Shown here piece after piece: positions 11,065 through 22,482 of a stretch of 64,000 bases of DNA. Location: contig NC_081824.1 in the NCBI RefSeq assembly GCF_030867095.1, positions 116,382,162 to 116,446,161 of the forward strand, given 5' to 3'. Below the pieces are notes generated by a model. It was not told where the DNA came from, did not search any database, and worked only from the letters and a program-made list of their open reading frames with translations. This DNA comes from Alligator mississippiensis. Taxonomy: Eukaryota > Chordata > Crocodylia > Alligatoridae. Position 1 is the stretch's first letter; the number at the start of each line of letters is the position of its first letter. The position numbers and the translations under genes were made by a program.

Positions 11065-12469
11065 ACTTACAGTCTAGAACATTACAATTGATCACAAAAT
11101 TTCTATTGACTAAATGGGAATATCATAGTTCCAGAAACTATAAGATAGTTTGTTTTGTTCTTCCTTCTAGAAAAGATTTTTTTGGATTTAGCAGTACAGA
11201 AAGCTTTTAACATACCTGAAGCTTACGTATTTGCTTCCTTGGATTTGACTATTGCAAAGTTTGCCTCTTCAATGTAAAGACTCAATAGATATAACATAAA
11301 ACAGTCCCATTGAAACTTTGTTTATAAAAGTCAAGTAACATTGCATTTTTCTAAATAGCTTGGTTAGAATAAGCATGAAAGTAGCTTTCAGATGATCCAT
11401 AAGGCCAAAAATACAAATGCAATTCTGCACATTTTTTCACTGTGAATGTCCACAAATGATGTGCAAGACATAAGCACTGGCTGAAAGCCATAAGCGAAAG
11501 CATTGTGTTAAAACTTTGCATGTCATAAAGCCAAAAAACTACTTAGGTTTCGTATCTCAGATCTCAACAGAATTATGAATTAAATGACAAAATCAAAACA
11601 AGCTCAGTACACACCACATCGCAGGAGTTTACTTTTAACAATTTACATGTGTATATACACATACACATACATTATTGAGTATATATTTAAATTTCTCTTC
11701 TGATTTGAGATGAGAAGCATGTGTGTGTGTGAGATATATACAGAGAAAGAGAGAGAGAGACAGTGAAAGAAAGAGAAGAAGTAGGGGTGGGGGGAGGAGA
11801 AAGAGGTTTGTAGAATGTAGTAGTTTCCTAATGCTTAGACCAGATATAGCACAAGCACATGCAGTCAGAACCAATGTACCTGCATGTACCTGAACCTATT
11901 CTGGATGGGCCCCCTAGTGGTTAGAGAATCTCTGTGCCCAAGCAATTGCTGATTTTTGTTTTGAGACTGCCAACAAACAGTACTAGTATATGCCAAATCT
12001 AGTGATAACCACGATTTATTATGCACAGGCTAGGGTAGCTTACAGATTAGACTTTAATCCAATAAAATGATATATATATAATGGTTGCACCTTCTAAAAG
12101 ACTTCAAAATAATGCCCTAAAACTGTGCACGCTTAGATCCTTTTTGAACCTAAAGAATCATGAAGTATCATACCTTAAACTGGTAACTGCTAAAATGAAG
12201 TGGAATTATAATTCACATTTTAAAGATAAGAAGTTGATAGCCAAAGTATTATGATAATAACTCTCAAGGGTCTACAAATTGTGGAGGTCCAGCTTGAGCT
12301 GCCTGGGGCTTGATTTTTTTAGCATACTTAGCGTTTTTATAGTGCTTTTGCTCTTCAAGGTACTGCTCCCCTTGATTTCGGTACAGCTATGAGAGTCATG
12401 TAATCCTGGTCATAAAGTATTAAGCCAGGCATTCAGAAAAGAGGACTATGCTATTAGTGAGCAATTGTG
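11065..12469. other. AT-rich intergenic DNA with a GT/GA microsatellite
   Basis: Mostly unique sequence. A GT run then AGAGAGAGAG lies at 11719-11780, followed by a purine-rich GAAGAAG stretch to about 11810. No gene or transposon ends recognised. Confidence 0.55.
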
Positions 12470-12595
12470 TAGAAAAAAGTGGTCTAAGTGACTTATCTAA
12501 CATCACCTAGGAGCTCTGTGGCAGAGGCAGGAATGGAATCCAATTCCCCTGCCGTCATATTTGACCACTGTACACAAGAGACTGCCTTCTCTGTT
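12470..12595 (+). repeat. MIR-like SINE fragment
   Basis: AAGTGACTTATCTAACATCA, GTGGCAGAGGCAGGAATGGA and CAATTCCCCTGCC follow the order of the MIR consensus (AAGTGACTTGCCCAAGGTCA, GTGGCAGAGCTGGGATTCGA). It is heavily diverged, as expected for an ancient amniote SINE. Confidence 0.5.
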
Positions 12596-13224
12596 CCTGC
12601 AATCCCTTGTTTTTTCACAACACGCCTTCCAGCTTCTGCTGCAGATGAGACAGGAGTATTACAGACAACAGCCTTTCACTGTACAACCCTGATTCAACCT
12701 CAGAGCACTGGCAACCTTTACTCTGCCTCTGCCTCGTTTCCAAATGCTTGGTTTTCCAATCTAGGGTTTTATTTAAATGTTATTTCCTAATGTGAAAAAA
12801 TCTGCCTCCCTGCATTTGAAATTAATAATATGGAACTCCACTGACCCCCAGTATGAAGTACTAACGGTGTTTCGAGCTTGAGAATCGCAGCACAAACATA
12901 TACCACTTAAGCTAACAAAATAGCTTATCACAGAGGTTTCAATCTTTATATGGACCTGCTAGCAAGCAATGAGATGCACACTTTTTCCATGGAATTCACA
13001 GCTATTTACATTCCTCTGATGTCAGCAAGGAGTCAGGGTTCAATTCCATGCTGAGTATGCATGCCCTGTATGGGAGAGATCCATATATGCTAAGTGCCTT
13101 GACCCTATTCTGAATGGCAGCTGACTATGCATCTGTTGAAGCCTACCAGCCTAAACAGTGTGTGCCTGCTGGCTGACACTGCACCACCTGACATCAGAAG
13201 AGCAATGGTGAGAAGGACAGAATG
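12596..13224. other. Unique intergenic DNA, no gene seen
   Basis: No recognisable domains or repeat ends. It borders the 5'-truncated CR1 copy. Confidence 0.5.
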
Positions 13225-13979
13225 ATCAAGACGAACTGAAGATGCATGCTTATGGGTTCGACAGTGCTACGCTCGCTAGCACCATGGCTGAAAGAGACTT
13301 GGGGGTCATGATTGACCACAAGATGAAAATAAGCCACCAAACCAGTTTCACAGCTGGTAAAGCAAACAAAATCCTGACTTGCATCTATAGATGCTTCTCA
13401 AGTAAATCTCAGGATGTCATCCTCCTACTGTACTAGGCCTTGGTGAGGACGCAGCTGGAGTACGGCGTCCAATTCTGGGCTCCGCAATTCAAGAAAGATG
13501 TGGAGAAGCTTGAGAGAATCCAGAGAGCCAAGCACATGATCAGAGGGCAAGAGAATAGACTTTATGAAGACAGGCTGAGAGCCATGGCACTCTTCAGTCT
13601 GGAAAAGCGCAGGCTATGGGGGGACCTGATGGCTGCCTATAAGTACATCAGGCATGTGCATCAGGATCTGGGAGGATGTGTGTTCACCAAAGCACCCCAA
13701 GGGATAACATGGACCAACCATCATAAACTCCTCCAAGACTGTTTTAGGCTGAACATAAGAAAAAATTTCTTTACTGTCCTAGCCCCCAAGGCCTGGAATT
13801 AACTTTCCCCAGAAGTGGTGCAGGCACCTACTCTGGACTCATTCAGGAAATATTTGGATGCTTATCTTGCTGGGATCCTTTGACACTAGCTGACTTCCTG
13901 CATCTGGGGCAGGGAGCTGGACTTAATGATCTTCAAGGTCCCTTCCAGCCCTAATGTCCATGAAGTCTATGAAATCGAT
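13225..13979 (+). mobile_element. CR1 LINE, 5'-truncated 3' end with reverse-transcriptase C-terminus
   Basis: The frame starting at 13242 reads AERDLGVMIDHKMKISHQTS and then ALVRTQLEYGVQFWAPQFKK, RAMALFSLEKRRLWGDLMAA and LNIRKNFFTVLAPKAWN. These are the hallmark motifs of the thumb and C-terminus of CR1 ORF2. In-frame stops occur at about 13434-13436 and 13800-13802. The 3' UTR ends GGTCCCTTCCAGCCCTAATG and a degenerate TCTATGA tail, the usual CR1 3' signature. The copy is moderately diverged from the one at 40155-40710 and incapable of transposition. Confidence 0.9.
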
Positions 13980-13984
13980 GTGAC

Positions 13985-14450
13985 ACCCACTGCATGACCG
14001 ATCCACAGCACACAAACAACTGAAGTCATGCAGGAGCTTCCTCACCAGCACCCAACCTCTCAGTGCCACATCCAAGGAGACACAATTGCAGATGTGGAAT
14101 GAGAGGCTAAAAAAAAAGTGCCTGACAGCAAAAAAAATGGACATTCCAGTGACTGAGTCCTTACCATCAGGGGCTGATGAACCATGACAAAGTTGGTGAT
14201 GTCTCAAATGCCTATGCACTGAAGTTAGATGCTCCAAGGAACTCATGAAGAAGTGGGGCTATACCATTGTTTCAATCACCTGTGACTTCTGCACAGAGCC
14301 TCAGACTATGCAACACCTGCTATGATGCCCACTGTTTGAAGGCTCATGTAAAATGAAAGATCTCACAAAGTACAATAAAAGAGTACAAGTATGTGTGATA
14401 ATATCATCAGACATGGCATAGAGACATAAGAAGAAAAAGAAGAAGAATTC
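13985..14450 (+). mobile_element. Second LINE 3' end with C-terminal zinc-knuckle motif and AAGAAG tail
   Basis: A reading around 14200-14330 gives KKWGYTIVSITCDFCTEPQT, MQHLL and CPLFEG, the pattern CxxC...QTMxHLL.CP typical of the C-terminus of several non-LTR retrotransposon ORF2 proteins. The reading shifts frame and has stops. It ends in an AGAAGAAAAAGAAGAAG tail at about 14425-14447, unlike the CR1 tail. The clade is not identified. It abuts the CR1 copy, so one may have inserted beside the other. Confidence 0.5.
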
Positions 14451-16567
14451 CAGGTTTAAGACATAAGTATGCTCTAGTGGTGATACACTTTTCTGATTAT
14501 GTTCTTGGCCTATCCACCTTCTCTTCAGCTTTGATCCAGCTCCTGATCCCTCCCTACATCAGGTCAGCCAGTATTATGGAAATTTTATCACCTTCCTCTA
14601 GCACAATGCATAGTCCTCTTTCTAGGTTCCTTTGAGTGGGAGGGCATTGGTAGCTCCTTTGCTTCCCCTGTTCCCTTTGCTTCCCTTTTTATATTTGGTA
14701 TGTTGCAAGGTGTTTTTATTCTATGCATTGTAAGTGAGGGGAGGGGAGGGCTTAAGGTAGCAGTTTTGATTTAACCAAGTGATTTGGTGGAATCTGGAAG
14801 TAAATGATTGCCTGTGAATGTAGAGGACTGGACTCAATGCTGCAGGAGGATCAGTACAATCCTCAGCTTCTCCCTGCTTTGTTCCTATCCATCCCCCTTG
14901 CTTTGCTTTTATCCAACCTCCCCCACACCCTGCACCTATGTTTGTTAGAAATAGAGGTGAAGGGCCTGATCAAAAGTGCACTGAAATCAATAGAAGAATT
15001 GGCATTCTCTTCAACGGGATTTTTGGACCAGTTCCTAAATGCACGAAAGAAAAGCAACACTCATGTCAATACTCCTTCCATTTGGACAGTGCTCCTTAGA
15101 ATTGGTGAAACAAGGGGGAAGGGGGATGGGAATAAACAAAAAGGATATGCACACATGTGCCATGAATTCTTCAGCTCAGATTAATGTTTTCCTGTGAATA
15201 TAATTGGCTGTCTTCTGGTGTAGGCCTGATGACCAGTTATATTTCAGTACAGCCATAAAGTTGAATCGAAATGAAATATTTGGACAATGGGAGCCAATGT
15301 CTGTGAACCATTCCAGAATATTATTAAACAAACAGAAAACACTGGAACTTCTAACTGCAAAAAACGATCGTTATTTTTTTTTCATTCACATGTTATATCG
15401 AAGTCCTTCTGCGTCAGCTTTGACTGACAAAAATAAACAAGCCATTCCATTGTACTAAAATAAAGCAAGTTACCATGGTATCACCATTGCATGTGTGGCA
15501 ACAAAACATTTCTCAGTGAGCAACATATCATCATGAATCAGTTCATCAAGAGATTTTCATGGCAAAATAACCAAATGTAAACATGCTTGCTCTGTAAGCG
15601 TTCTCAACTCCCATTGAGCATTTGTTGTCACGTAGCAGTAAGACAAAGAATTACACCATTTAAAACGTTAAGGTTAAATTCTAATCCCACTGGTGGTCTC
15701 TCCACAGTAACTTCAGTCAGACTGGGATTTAGGTCTTTTGAGCAGGAGTCTAAACTCAGTTACACTGGTGTAAATCCAAGTAACTGAAGTGGCTGAAGCA
15801 TAACTAGGCAGCCTTTACAGATTCTCTCCCTCTGTTCTGGCTGCTTTACAACTCTCATAAGGCATAGATGTGCCAGAGGCTGAACCCAGTTGGCTAACTG
15901 AGAATTTCCCCATCTTGAGAAAAGCAGTCATTAGACATCAAGCCAGAATAGCTAGCTCCTATCTATGGGCAGATCCTGGATTTTAAAAAGGGTGTGGTGG
16001 GAGCAGTGACTGAAGGGGTAGCTGCAGTCCCCTGATCCCAGTCTCTCCCCCAACGTGGGCAGACCATGGTCAGAAACAGAAGTTGGGAACTTTTTTAAGC
16101 CCCTGAATGATGTAAGAATCCTCCTCCTCAACTCTCAGTGTCCCTTCCCTTCCATGCTCAGCCACACTTCCCCTTCCCTCCCCGCCCCTTGCCCTCTCTA
16201 GTTATGCTTCTGATCATATGAAAGGGTCAGGACAATCTGCCTAATACATACACCATCCCAGCTGTTCCTGCCACACTCCGGCTGGGCTGCAGGGAGCAGC
16301 TATGTGGGCAGTGGGCTTTGCCAGGACACCAGCAGTGACATGAGGGTTCTCCTCCCTCTTCTTTTTTCTGGGCTGCCAGGGAACATCTGGGGAGACTGGG
16401 CAGAGAGGAAAAACCCACCTGCCACTGTCCCCACCTAAGCCCAGCTCCCTTTGCAGCATGGCTGTAGCAAGGCAGAAGCAGTTCTGGGATTCCCTCTGCC
16501 TTTGGTCAGCAGGGGACACCAGCAGTGGCAGTGGCAGGCAGGAGAGGGAGAATGGGAGGAGAGGGGA
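14451..16567. other. Intergenic DNA with faint old repeats, no gene
   Basis: At 14945-15030 and 15665-15785 there are phrases such as GGGCCTGATCAAAAGTGCAC and GTTACACTGGTGTAAATCCA that resemble a common old reptile interspersed repeat. Otherwise unique. The open frames 14804-15184 and 16241-16696 have no recognisable domain. Confidence 0.45.
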
Positions 16568-16569
16568 TA

Positions 16570-16750
16570 GGGTGGCCATCATAGAGGACAGTCCAGTTGT
16601 CCTCTCTCCTCTACTGATATGAAACTGGATGCCTTTATGTCCTCTATTTTTCTCCTTGAAGAGAAGAATAGAGGACATAAAGGCGTCGGGTTTCATATCA
16701 ATAGAGGACAGAGTAGCAAAAAACCAGAATGTCCTCTATGATGGCCACCC
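16570..16750. mobile_element. Foldback MITE, mariner-like, 181 bp
   Basis: The two halves are inverted copies almost end to end. The left starts GGGTGGCCATCATAGAGGAC; the right end's reverse complement starts GGGTGGCCATCATAGAGGAC as well. Inner blocks GATATGAAAC and GCCTTTATGTCCTCTATT also pair. It is flanked by TA on each side (16568-16569 and 16751-16752), the Tc1/mariner target duplication. The RNA would form an imperfect hairpin with arms of roughly 80-85 nt. Confidence 0.8.
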
Positions 16751-16752
16751 TA

Positions 16753-17840
16753 AGAAGGGATGTGCCACTGGTCATGGAAGGAAAGCGGGGAGGGAATTCT
16801 TACCTGTTTTAGGGACTTCAAATCCCTAGCTGCTGTTCCTTTAGCATGCTCCAGAAGAAGGGTGCAACCCTTAGGATCTATTCCTGTCCCTATGCTGGCC
16901 ATTCTCATGTGCTCTGGTATAGATGACATTACATCATAAAGCAGGCTTGTGTTCTGCCACTTCTTTCCTGGCATTTAGTGTAGTCCCTTGAAGGGTGGAT
17001 CTAAAATTTTGAAAAGGGGGTGCAGGGGATGCCACTGGGGCCACCCTGCAGGCAGACTGCACCACAGCAGCAGTTACTGGGACTCTTATCCCCCTAATCT
17101 GCTCTGGGCAGTCCATTTCCTCCAGCATTCTGCAGCATCTCCCTTCCTTTCCCTCTCCCCTCCTCCTCCCCAACAGTAGTTGCCTCTGGGCATGTGAAGT
17201 GGGGAGCCACTTTCCACTTCCACTGTTCACAGCTGTCCTCAGGCAGGAGAAACCCCAGGCTGCTTATATGGCAGATGGACTGCAATGACTGGCTGCCCAG
17301 GGGTCTGGGCTCAGCCAGGGACTGTGGTACTGGAGGGCAGGTCCTCTCTTCCAGCACCTGAATATAAGGTTGGGTATTTGACTGGACAAATACAGTTTTG
17401 TGAATTAATTAACCAGTCACATATTAGTCAGAAATTTGCCAGTAGGTCCAAATAATACACAGAAAAGCACGTTTTCCATTAAGAAATGTATCAAAAACAG
17501 TAAAAAAAAAAATCATATTTCTGTCAAGAAAAGTACAAAAAAAATGTAATTTTTTGGTAAAATTGCTATAACCTTTCACGAGTCAAAAATATGCAATAAT
17601 CCAGAGAAAATTAGATCTTGTGGTCAGAAGGGCTCTATCCAATGGAAGAAGTTGGGATGATGTAAGAACAGAGGCAGCCACTGGTTAATTACTGAAAGAA
17701 AGAAGACCAGGATGCTTGGGCATAATAAAGAAATAAACTAAATTTAAATAATATAAATAAATAAGACATAAAAGGAAAATGAAAGGAATGCTAGGACCAG
17801 ATGGTAGCTGGGTTTCTGGGGTTAGAAATGTTGTCTAAAG
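16753..17840. other. Intergenic DNA, GC-rich then AT-rich, no gene
   Basis: 16980-17360 is GC-rich with phrases like AAAATTTTGAAAAGGGGGTG also echoed near 15975, so both may belong to an uncharacterised repeat. 17400-17830 is AT-rich with A runs. No coding evidence. Confidence 0.45.
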
Positions 17841-18395
17841 CAGGTGTATCAAACTAATTTGGCCCCAAAGACTAGATAAGCAGCACAGGCTGGTTCACAG
17901 ATATGGATTGGGCCCACAAACCAGCTCTGCGTGCTGAGTCCAGCATGTGTCCGGGTACAGTCCTGGACTGTCTGTTTCAGGATCACACTGCACGTGGTGC
18001 CCAGTCCAGTGAGTGTCTGTTCCATGCTGGATCTAGTGCAAGTCTGCTACATGACAGCCAGCATGTTCCTGAGCAATGCAATGCATGCAATGTAGTCCCA
18101 GGCCAGCTGCACATCAAGTGCACCTGCTCTGGCCATTCCAGCACCACTAATCACATGGTGCCTGCTCCAGGACATGCACTGGATCTGGCTTGCAGCAGAT
18201 ATATGCTGGAGCAGATGCCACATGAAGAATGGTCCTAGAGTGGGTGGAGCGGCCACCATCTGTGGCATGCAGGGACACCAGGCAGGCCTGCCTGCTGCCT
18301 GTGGGTCAACTTTGAGACCCACAGGTTGCACTGGAGACTGCATGATAGAGCTCTGTAAATCATATCCAGCCCATGGGCCCTATCTTTGATACCCC
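17841..18395. mobile_element. hAT-like MITE (CAGGTGTATCAAAC end), ~555 bp
   Basis: The left end CAGGTGTATCAAACTAATTT is followed by GGCCCCAAAGACTAGATAAG. The right end is CCAGCCCATGGGCCC, then TTTGATACCCC. Paired 'TATCAAA/TTTGATA' ends flanking a GGCCC-rich subterminal zone are typical of reptile hAT MITEs. The flanking 8-mers do not match, so the exact ends are uncertain. The interior has repeated CCAGCATG and TGCTCCAG phrases. The 111-aa frame inside is not a gene. Confidence 0.5.
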
Positions 18396-18851
18396 ACATA
18401 TAAGGAGAATAAGGCACAGTGACTAGAGATGTTCTCATGAAAAAAGGTACGTGGAAGAGCCAATAAGAAAAAGTTAGTACATAGGAAGATGAAGTGCAGG
18501 GTTCACCAAGGTGTAGAGGATCTAGCTGGTCAGTTAAAAATGTATGTGGACTGGAAGCGGAGTGTTTAGCACCTTTCAGAAGCTGAAGGCCAGCATGTTG
18601 CACACCTTGCCGTAACAGAAGAATAGTGTGAGGAAAGTGCTAATCACAGGAAGAAAACATCTCTAATAATACCAGAGTAAGCGATTTTGGCAGTGTACTT
18701 CATATCCAGAGATGTGAATACAAGCCTTGCTCTAGGTTTGCATCACTGTAGTCTGCCCTCAGAAAACCTGGCTCTAAACAAGTACTGGATCATTCCAGCT
18801 GGGGTTTCAAAGGAAGCTGGTTGGGAATGATAGTAACATCATGCCCTGGTG
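18396..18851. other. Short unique interval, no gene seen
   Basis: Unremarkable sequence between a hAT MITE and the solo LTR. Confidence 0.5.
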
Positions 18852-18855
18852 TACC

Positions 18856-20343
18856 TGTAACCCAGGTGGTGATCCAATAGTTGCCACCCCTGCCCAATAT
18901 CAGCGATGGTGTGGTGAGAGTGGGGCAGGGCTTCCGGCCAGCACCAATTTACTTTCCAGCCGGCCCCTGCTCCACACAGAGCAGCCCGTGGTCCCAAGAA
19001 GGTCTAACACTTAACTGATTTAACTATTTACACTTTATTTACAAAACAAGAATAATAGGAAAGGTTATTTACAAGTGAACTTAAATGGCATAACCAGAAT
19101 CACAAAACAAACCAGAATGCATTAGTCAACCCTTGACTCAAGAACCGCAGGTGGGGTAACTGGCAGCTTTCAGCCACTGCTGAGATGCTACAGCAAGGAA
19201 GCAGGGTGCTCGCTTCCAGAAGCTCCAACAGGCTTCCCAATAAGCAACAGACTGCAACAGTGTAGGCTCTTCTGGTCTGCAGCAATCAAATTGTATCTAA
19301 CCCCAACACCCCCAAAGAGGCTGAAGGGTGACCCTCCATGGCAACCAAAAGGCAAGCAACAAAGTAGGCTCCTGCAGCAATCGGCATGACCCAAGCACAA
19401 AGCTCAGGGACCCCATCCAATGACAATCAGCTGCAGAATAAGGGACAGGACTGAGTCCCCCCCCCCAGGCAGTCAGTGGCAGAGGGGCAACAGCGCAGGC
19501 AGCTCCCAGGGGTTGCTGCTCTAACCCCTGCTCCAGATGACTGGCCGAGTGCCCCACACGCCTCGCGGTTCGCATATCCCACTCCTGAGCGCCAGTCTGT
19601 GCCCCAAGCTCCCGGGGACTCTCATCCTGGCACTCTGCTGCTCCTCAGGATCCCAATGCCTTACCTGCTGCTGTCCTGCTTCCCTGGGGGAGGTAAGGGG
19701 TTTCCTCAACTCACCGGCCCAGCTCCCTGCTCCAGATAAGGATGTCACCTGCGCTCCTGGCCACTGCTTATTCTCGGTAGTGGAGCAGAGGCCGACTGCC
19801 ACCCCTAGCCTCTGGGATGCCCAGCACATCCAGCATGCTGCGATGGGGCCTTGGGGTACCAGCTCTCTGCCCAAGCCCTGGCCGCTGCTCCCTCTCTGCT
19901 GCAGGGCTCGAGGCATGACCGACTGCCGCTGCCTTCTTCTCCCAGGGCCTTCAAGGTTCTTCAGAGGGGTCTCTCTGCTTCCTCTGCTGGGTCAGCTGAC
20001 CCCAGCTCTTCTTAGGCCTCCTGTGTCATTCCCTGGAGTCACTGTCAGCAGCCCTACACGCCAGTTTGGCTGCTGCTTTTATCCCCTCCAGCAGTCCCTC
20101 CCTGGCTTGCAAACCAGTCAACCAGGGCTCAGGGTGGCTGGCTCCCAACTCCAGCCATCCCCCTTCCATGCGAATGAGGGGATTGAAAGCCCCTTCTTTA
20201 GATAGAAAACCTGTTCTCCTTTTCCACAGGGCAGGGCTCCCCTGCTCCACCCTTGGAGTCGCCAAGAGTTCACCAGCACTTTTTCTAGCCCAAGATAAGT
20301 ATCTCAAGCCTATCTGGTGAGCCCACATTGGCAGTCTGTTACA
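18856..20343 (-). mobile_element. Solo LTR of an endogenous retrovirus or LTR element, ~1.49 kb
   Basis: The element begins TGTAAC and ends GTTACA and is flanked on both sides by TACC (18852-18855 and 20344-20347), a 4-bp target duplication. Read on the minus strand, a TATA-like GGGATAAAAGC lies near 20080 and an AATAAA signal near 19035, in the order expected for U3-R-U5. No internal region or second LTR is present, so it appears to be a solo LTR left by recombination. The short 4-bp duplication suits a gamma/class I-type lineage, but the family is not identified. Clean ends suggest moderate age. Confidence 0.7.
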
Positions 20344-20358
20344 TACCATTGGCTAGAG

Positions 20359-20527
20359 CAGGGCTGACCAACTTCAGAAGCCAGAAGAGAGAAGAGGAGC
20401 CCAGAGACCCTGACCACCACAGCAGCAGGAGCTACAGGAGGAGTTGTGGCTGGGAGGGAGCCCACATTCTGCATATAAAGCCCTTGCAGGCTGCATGCAC
20501 CTGTGGACTGTCAGTTGGACAGCCCTG
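20359..20527. mobile_element. hAT MITE with perfect 8-bp target duplication, 169 bp
   Basis: CAGGGCTGACCAACTT on the left pairs with the right end GTTGGACAGCCCTG. It is flanked by identical GGCTAGAG at 20351-20358 and 20528-20535. A related right end (ATTGGACAGCCCTG) occurs at about 23670-23683. Confidence 0.85.
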
Positions 20528-20535
20528 GGCTAGAG

Positions 20536-22299
20536 AAACCAACATGCCTCAACCACACCAGCCCAATGGGATATCTTGTTTCAGAGACCTTAGACTCTCT
20601 GAAAACACAACCCAATGGACTATACTGGCTACAATCAGTTTGCATTCTAGCTATGTAATGTATGGCACACAAGAAAATGGAATATCAGACTCCTTTCTGG
20701 GGGCTCCTTAGTAGCTGAATCCTCCTCATGCAACAAATATTATAGTCCTACCTCCGTTATGCCAATAGATGGGAAGGTACCCAGCACATCTGAAAACCAG
20801 GCCCTTTCTTTAGGAAACTAAATTTGCAGTTAGGTATGAGCCTGTAGTGGAATGCTCAAAAAGCATCTCTGGACACTAAATTTCGATGAGTTTGAAAATC
20901 CAGCCCATATAAAACATTAGCCAATGTAAACAGTTTTATCTAGAGATGATGATATACCATAATGACATAGTCAACCAAGGTTTTAAATGCCTCATTATTT
21001 GTTCAGACCATATTTCTCTTGGAGACACAGGTCAAGAGAGATTATTTGTACACAAGATATATGTGTATAAAACACGGCCTTGTTTTCTTCTCTGTATTTG
21101 GTTTGAAGACTAGTAGTCAATTTATAACAAAATCCAGTGGCTGGGAGCTGAAATCAGACAAGTAAGGTTGAAATGTTAACAGTGAAGTAAGCCAAAGGCT
21201 TGAAGCCCTAAATAAGCAGGAAGCTCAGTGTGGACACTTAGTGGTAGAGAGCTTCTTGAGAACTCTGATGTACAAGGGCCTAGAGACGATGAAGATGTGT
21301 GAATAAACGCCAGGAGTGCTGACTATCAGGGCTGGGTCTCATTTACATGTATTTTGAATGTCTATTATGTGATGGATGTGACAATTTTGTTGAAATACTG
21401 TTCAGTGCTGGAGTTGGGAGTAAATCAAACATCATGAATTGGGTTTCAAAATGGATGGACAATTGAATGGTGTCAAATATGTCTGGAGAAACCCTAACCA
21501 GTGCTACAGGTTGTGGCTCTGGAGTGACAGAAACCTGAGCAAAGTTGGGGAGGAAGACTGGGAGAGATGAAGGGAAGATTGAGTCTCAGACTCCAGCCAG
21601 AAGTGGCTCCTTATCATACTAAGGACCTTGGCAGTGTTCTGTAGTTCCAGATTCCTTTCCAAAGGGACTGTAACACCGTAGATGCTGTTTTGAGATGGCA
21701 TGAAAGGCTGAGACACTGGATGGGGTGCAACTGGAGCTGGGATACAACATAATGATAAGTGTAGAGCAGAAACCTAGACAAAGGACATTTGGGGAGGGCC
21801 TTCTTATCCTGTCCTAGGGCAGTAGTTGCCTCAGCTGGGTAAGGTGGTAGAGCTCCTCAAACTGCATGCCCATAGGAGCAAGAGATCAAGCTGCCTGAGA
21901 CTTGGACTCCCCTGACTTAAGACAACAAACCTTGAGTGGGGTGTAATGAAGGCTGAGGCTAGTTTAATTCATCAGGACAGTTATCTGTGGGAGGAAAATT
22001 GGGTTCAGGACTGTTGCCCAAGAGTCATGTGAGGTAGCTTCACTTACAGTTAATTTACTATCCAGGTTTTCCAAGTTGCTGTTCAATGTGTTTTCTCTTT
22101 TCCCCATTAATAAATTCCTGTTTGATTAATGCTGGGACTCTGTAAGGGGGAAATATTGCTTATCAGCTCTAATTTAGTTTCTGGGTGGGAGCTTGAGCCA
22201 GTATTATTAGCAGCTGTTAGTGGGACCTTTTGGAAATTAACCTTGACCCTTTTTACTGACAAAGGGCATGACAGAAAAGTTACAGGGAGCGTAATAGAA
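20536..22299. other. Intergenic DNA, no gene seen
   Basis: Unique-looking sequence without tandem arrays. I could not recognise conserved coding blocks or element termini. Confidence 0.45.
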
Positions 22300-22482
22300 C
22301 AACTTACCAAGGGTTGTGGTGGATTTTCTATCACTGATCGTTTTTAAATCAAGATGGGATGAGTACAAGTTCTTGTTCAAACAGGAATTAATTCAGGGGA
22401 GTCCTTTACCCTGTTTTTTTTTTCCAGGCAGTTTGACTAGATAACTACAATAGTCACTTCCACCCTTCTTGTCTATGTAATG
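22300..22482 (+). mobile_element. CR1-type LINE 3' fragment
   Basis: GGTGGATTTTCTATCACTGA, TTTTTAAATCAAGATGGGAT, GTTCAAACAGGAATTAATTC and TTTGACTAGATAACTACAAT, then CACTTCC, follow the order of a well-known archosaur/turtle CR1 3' UTR. No coding part remains. Confidence 0.7.
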
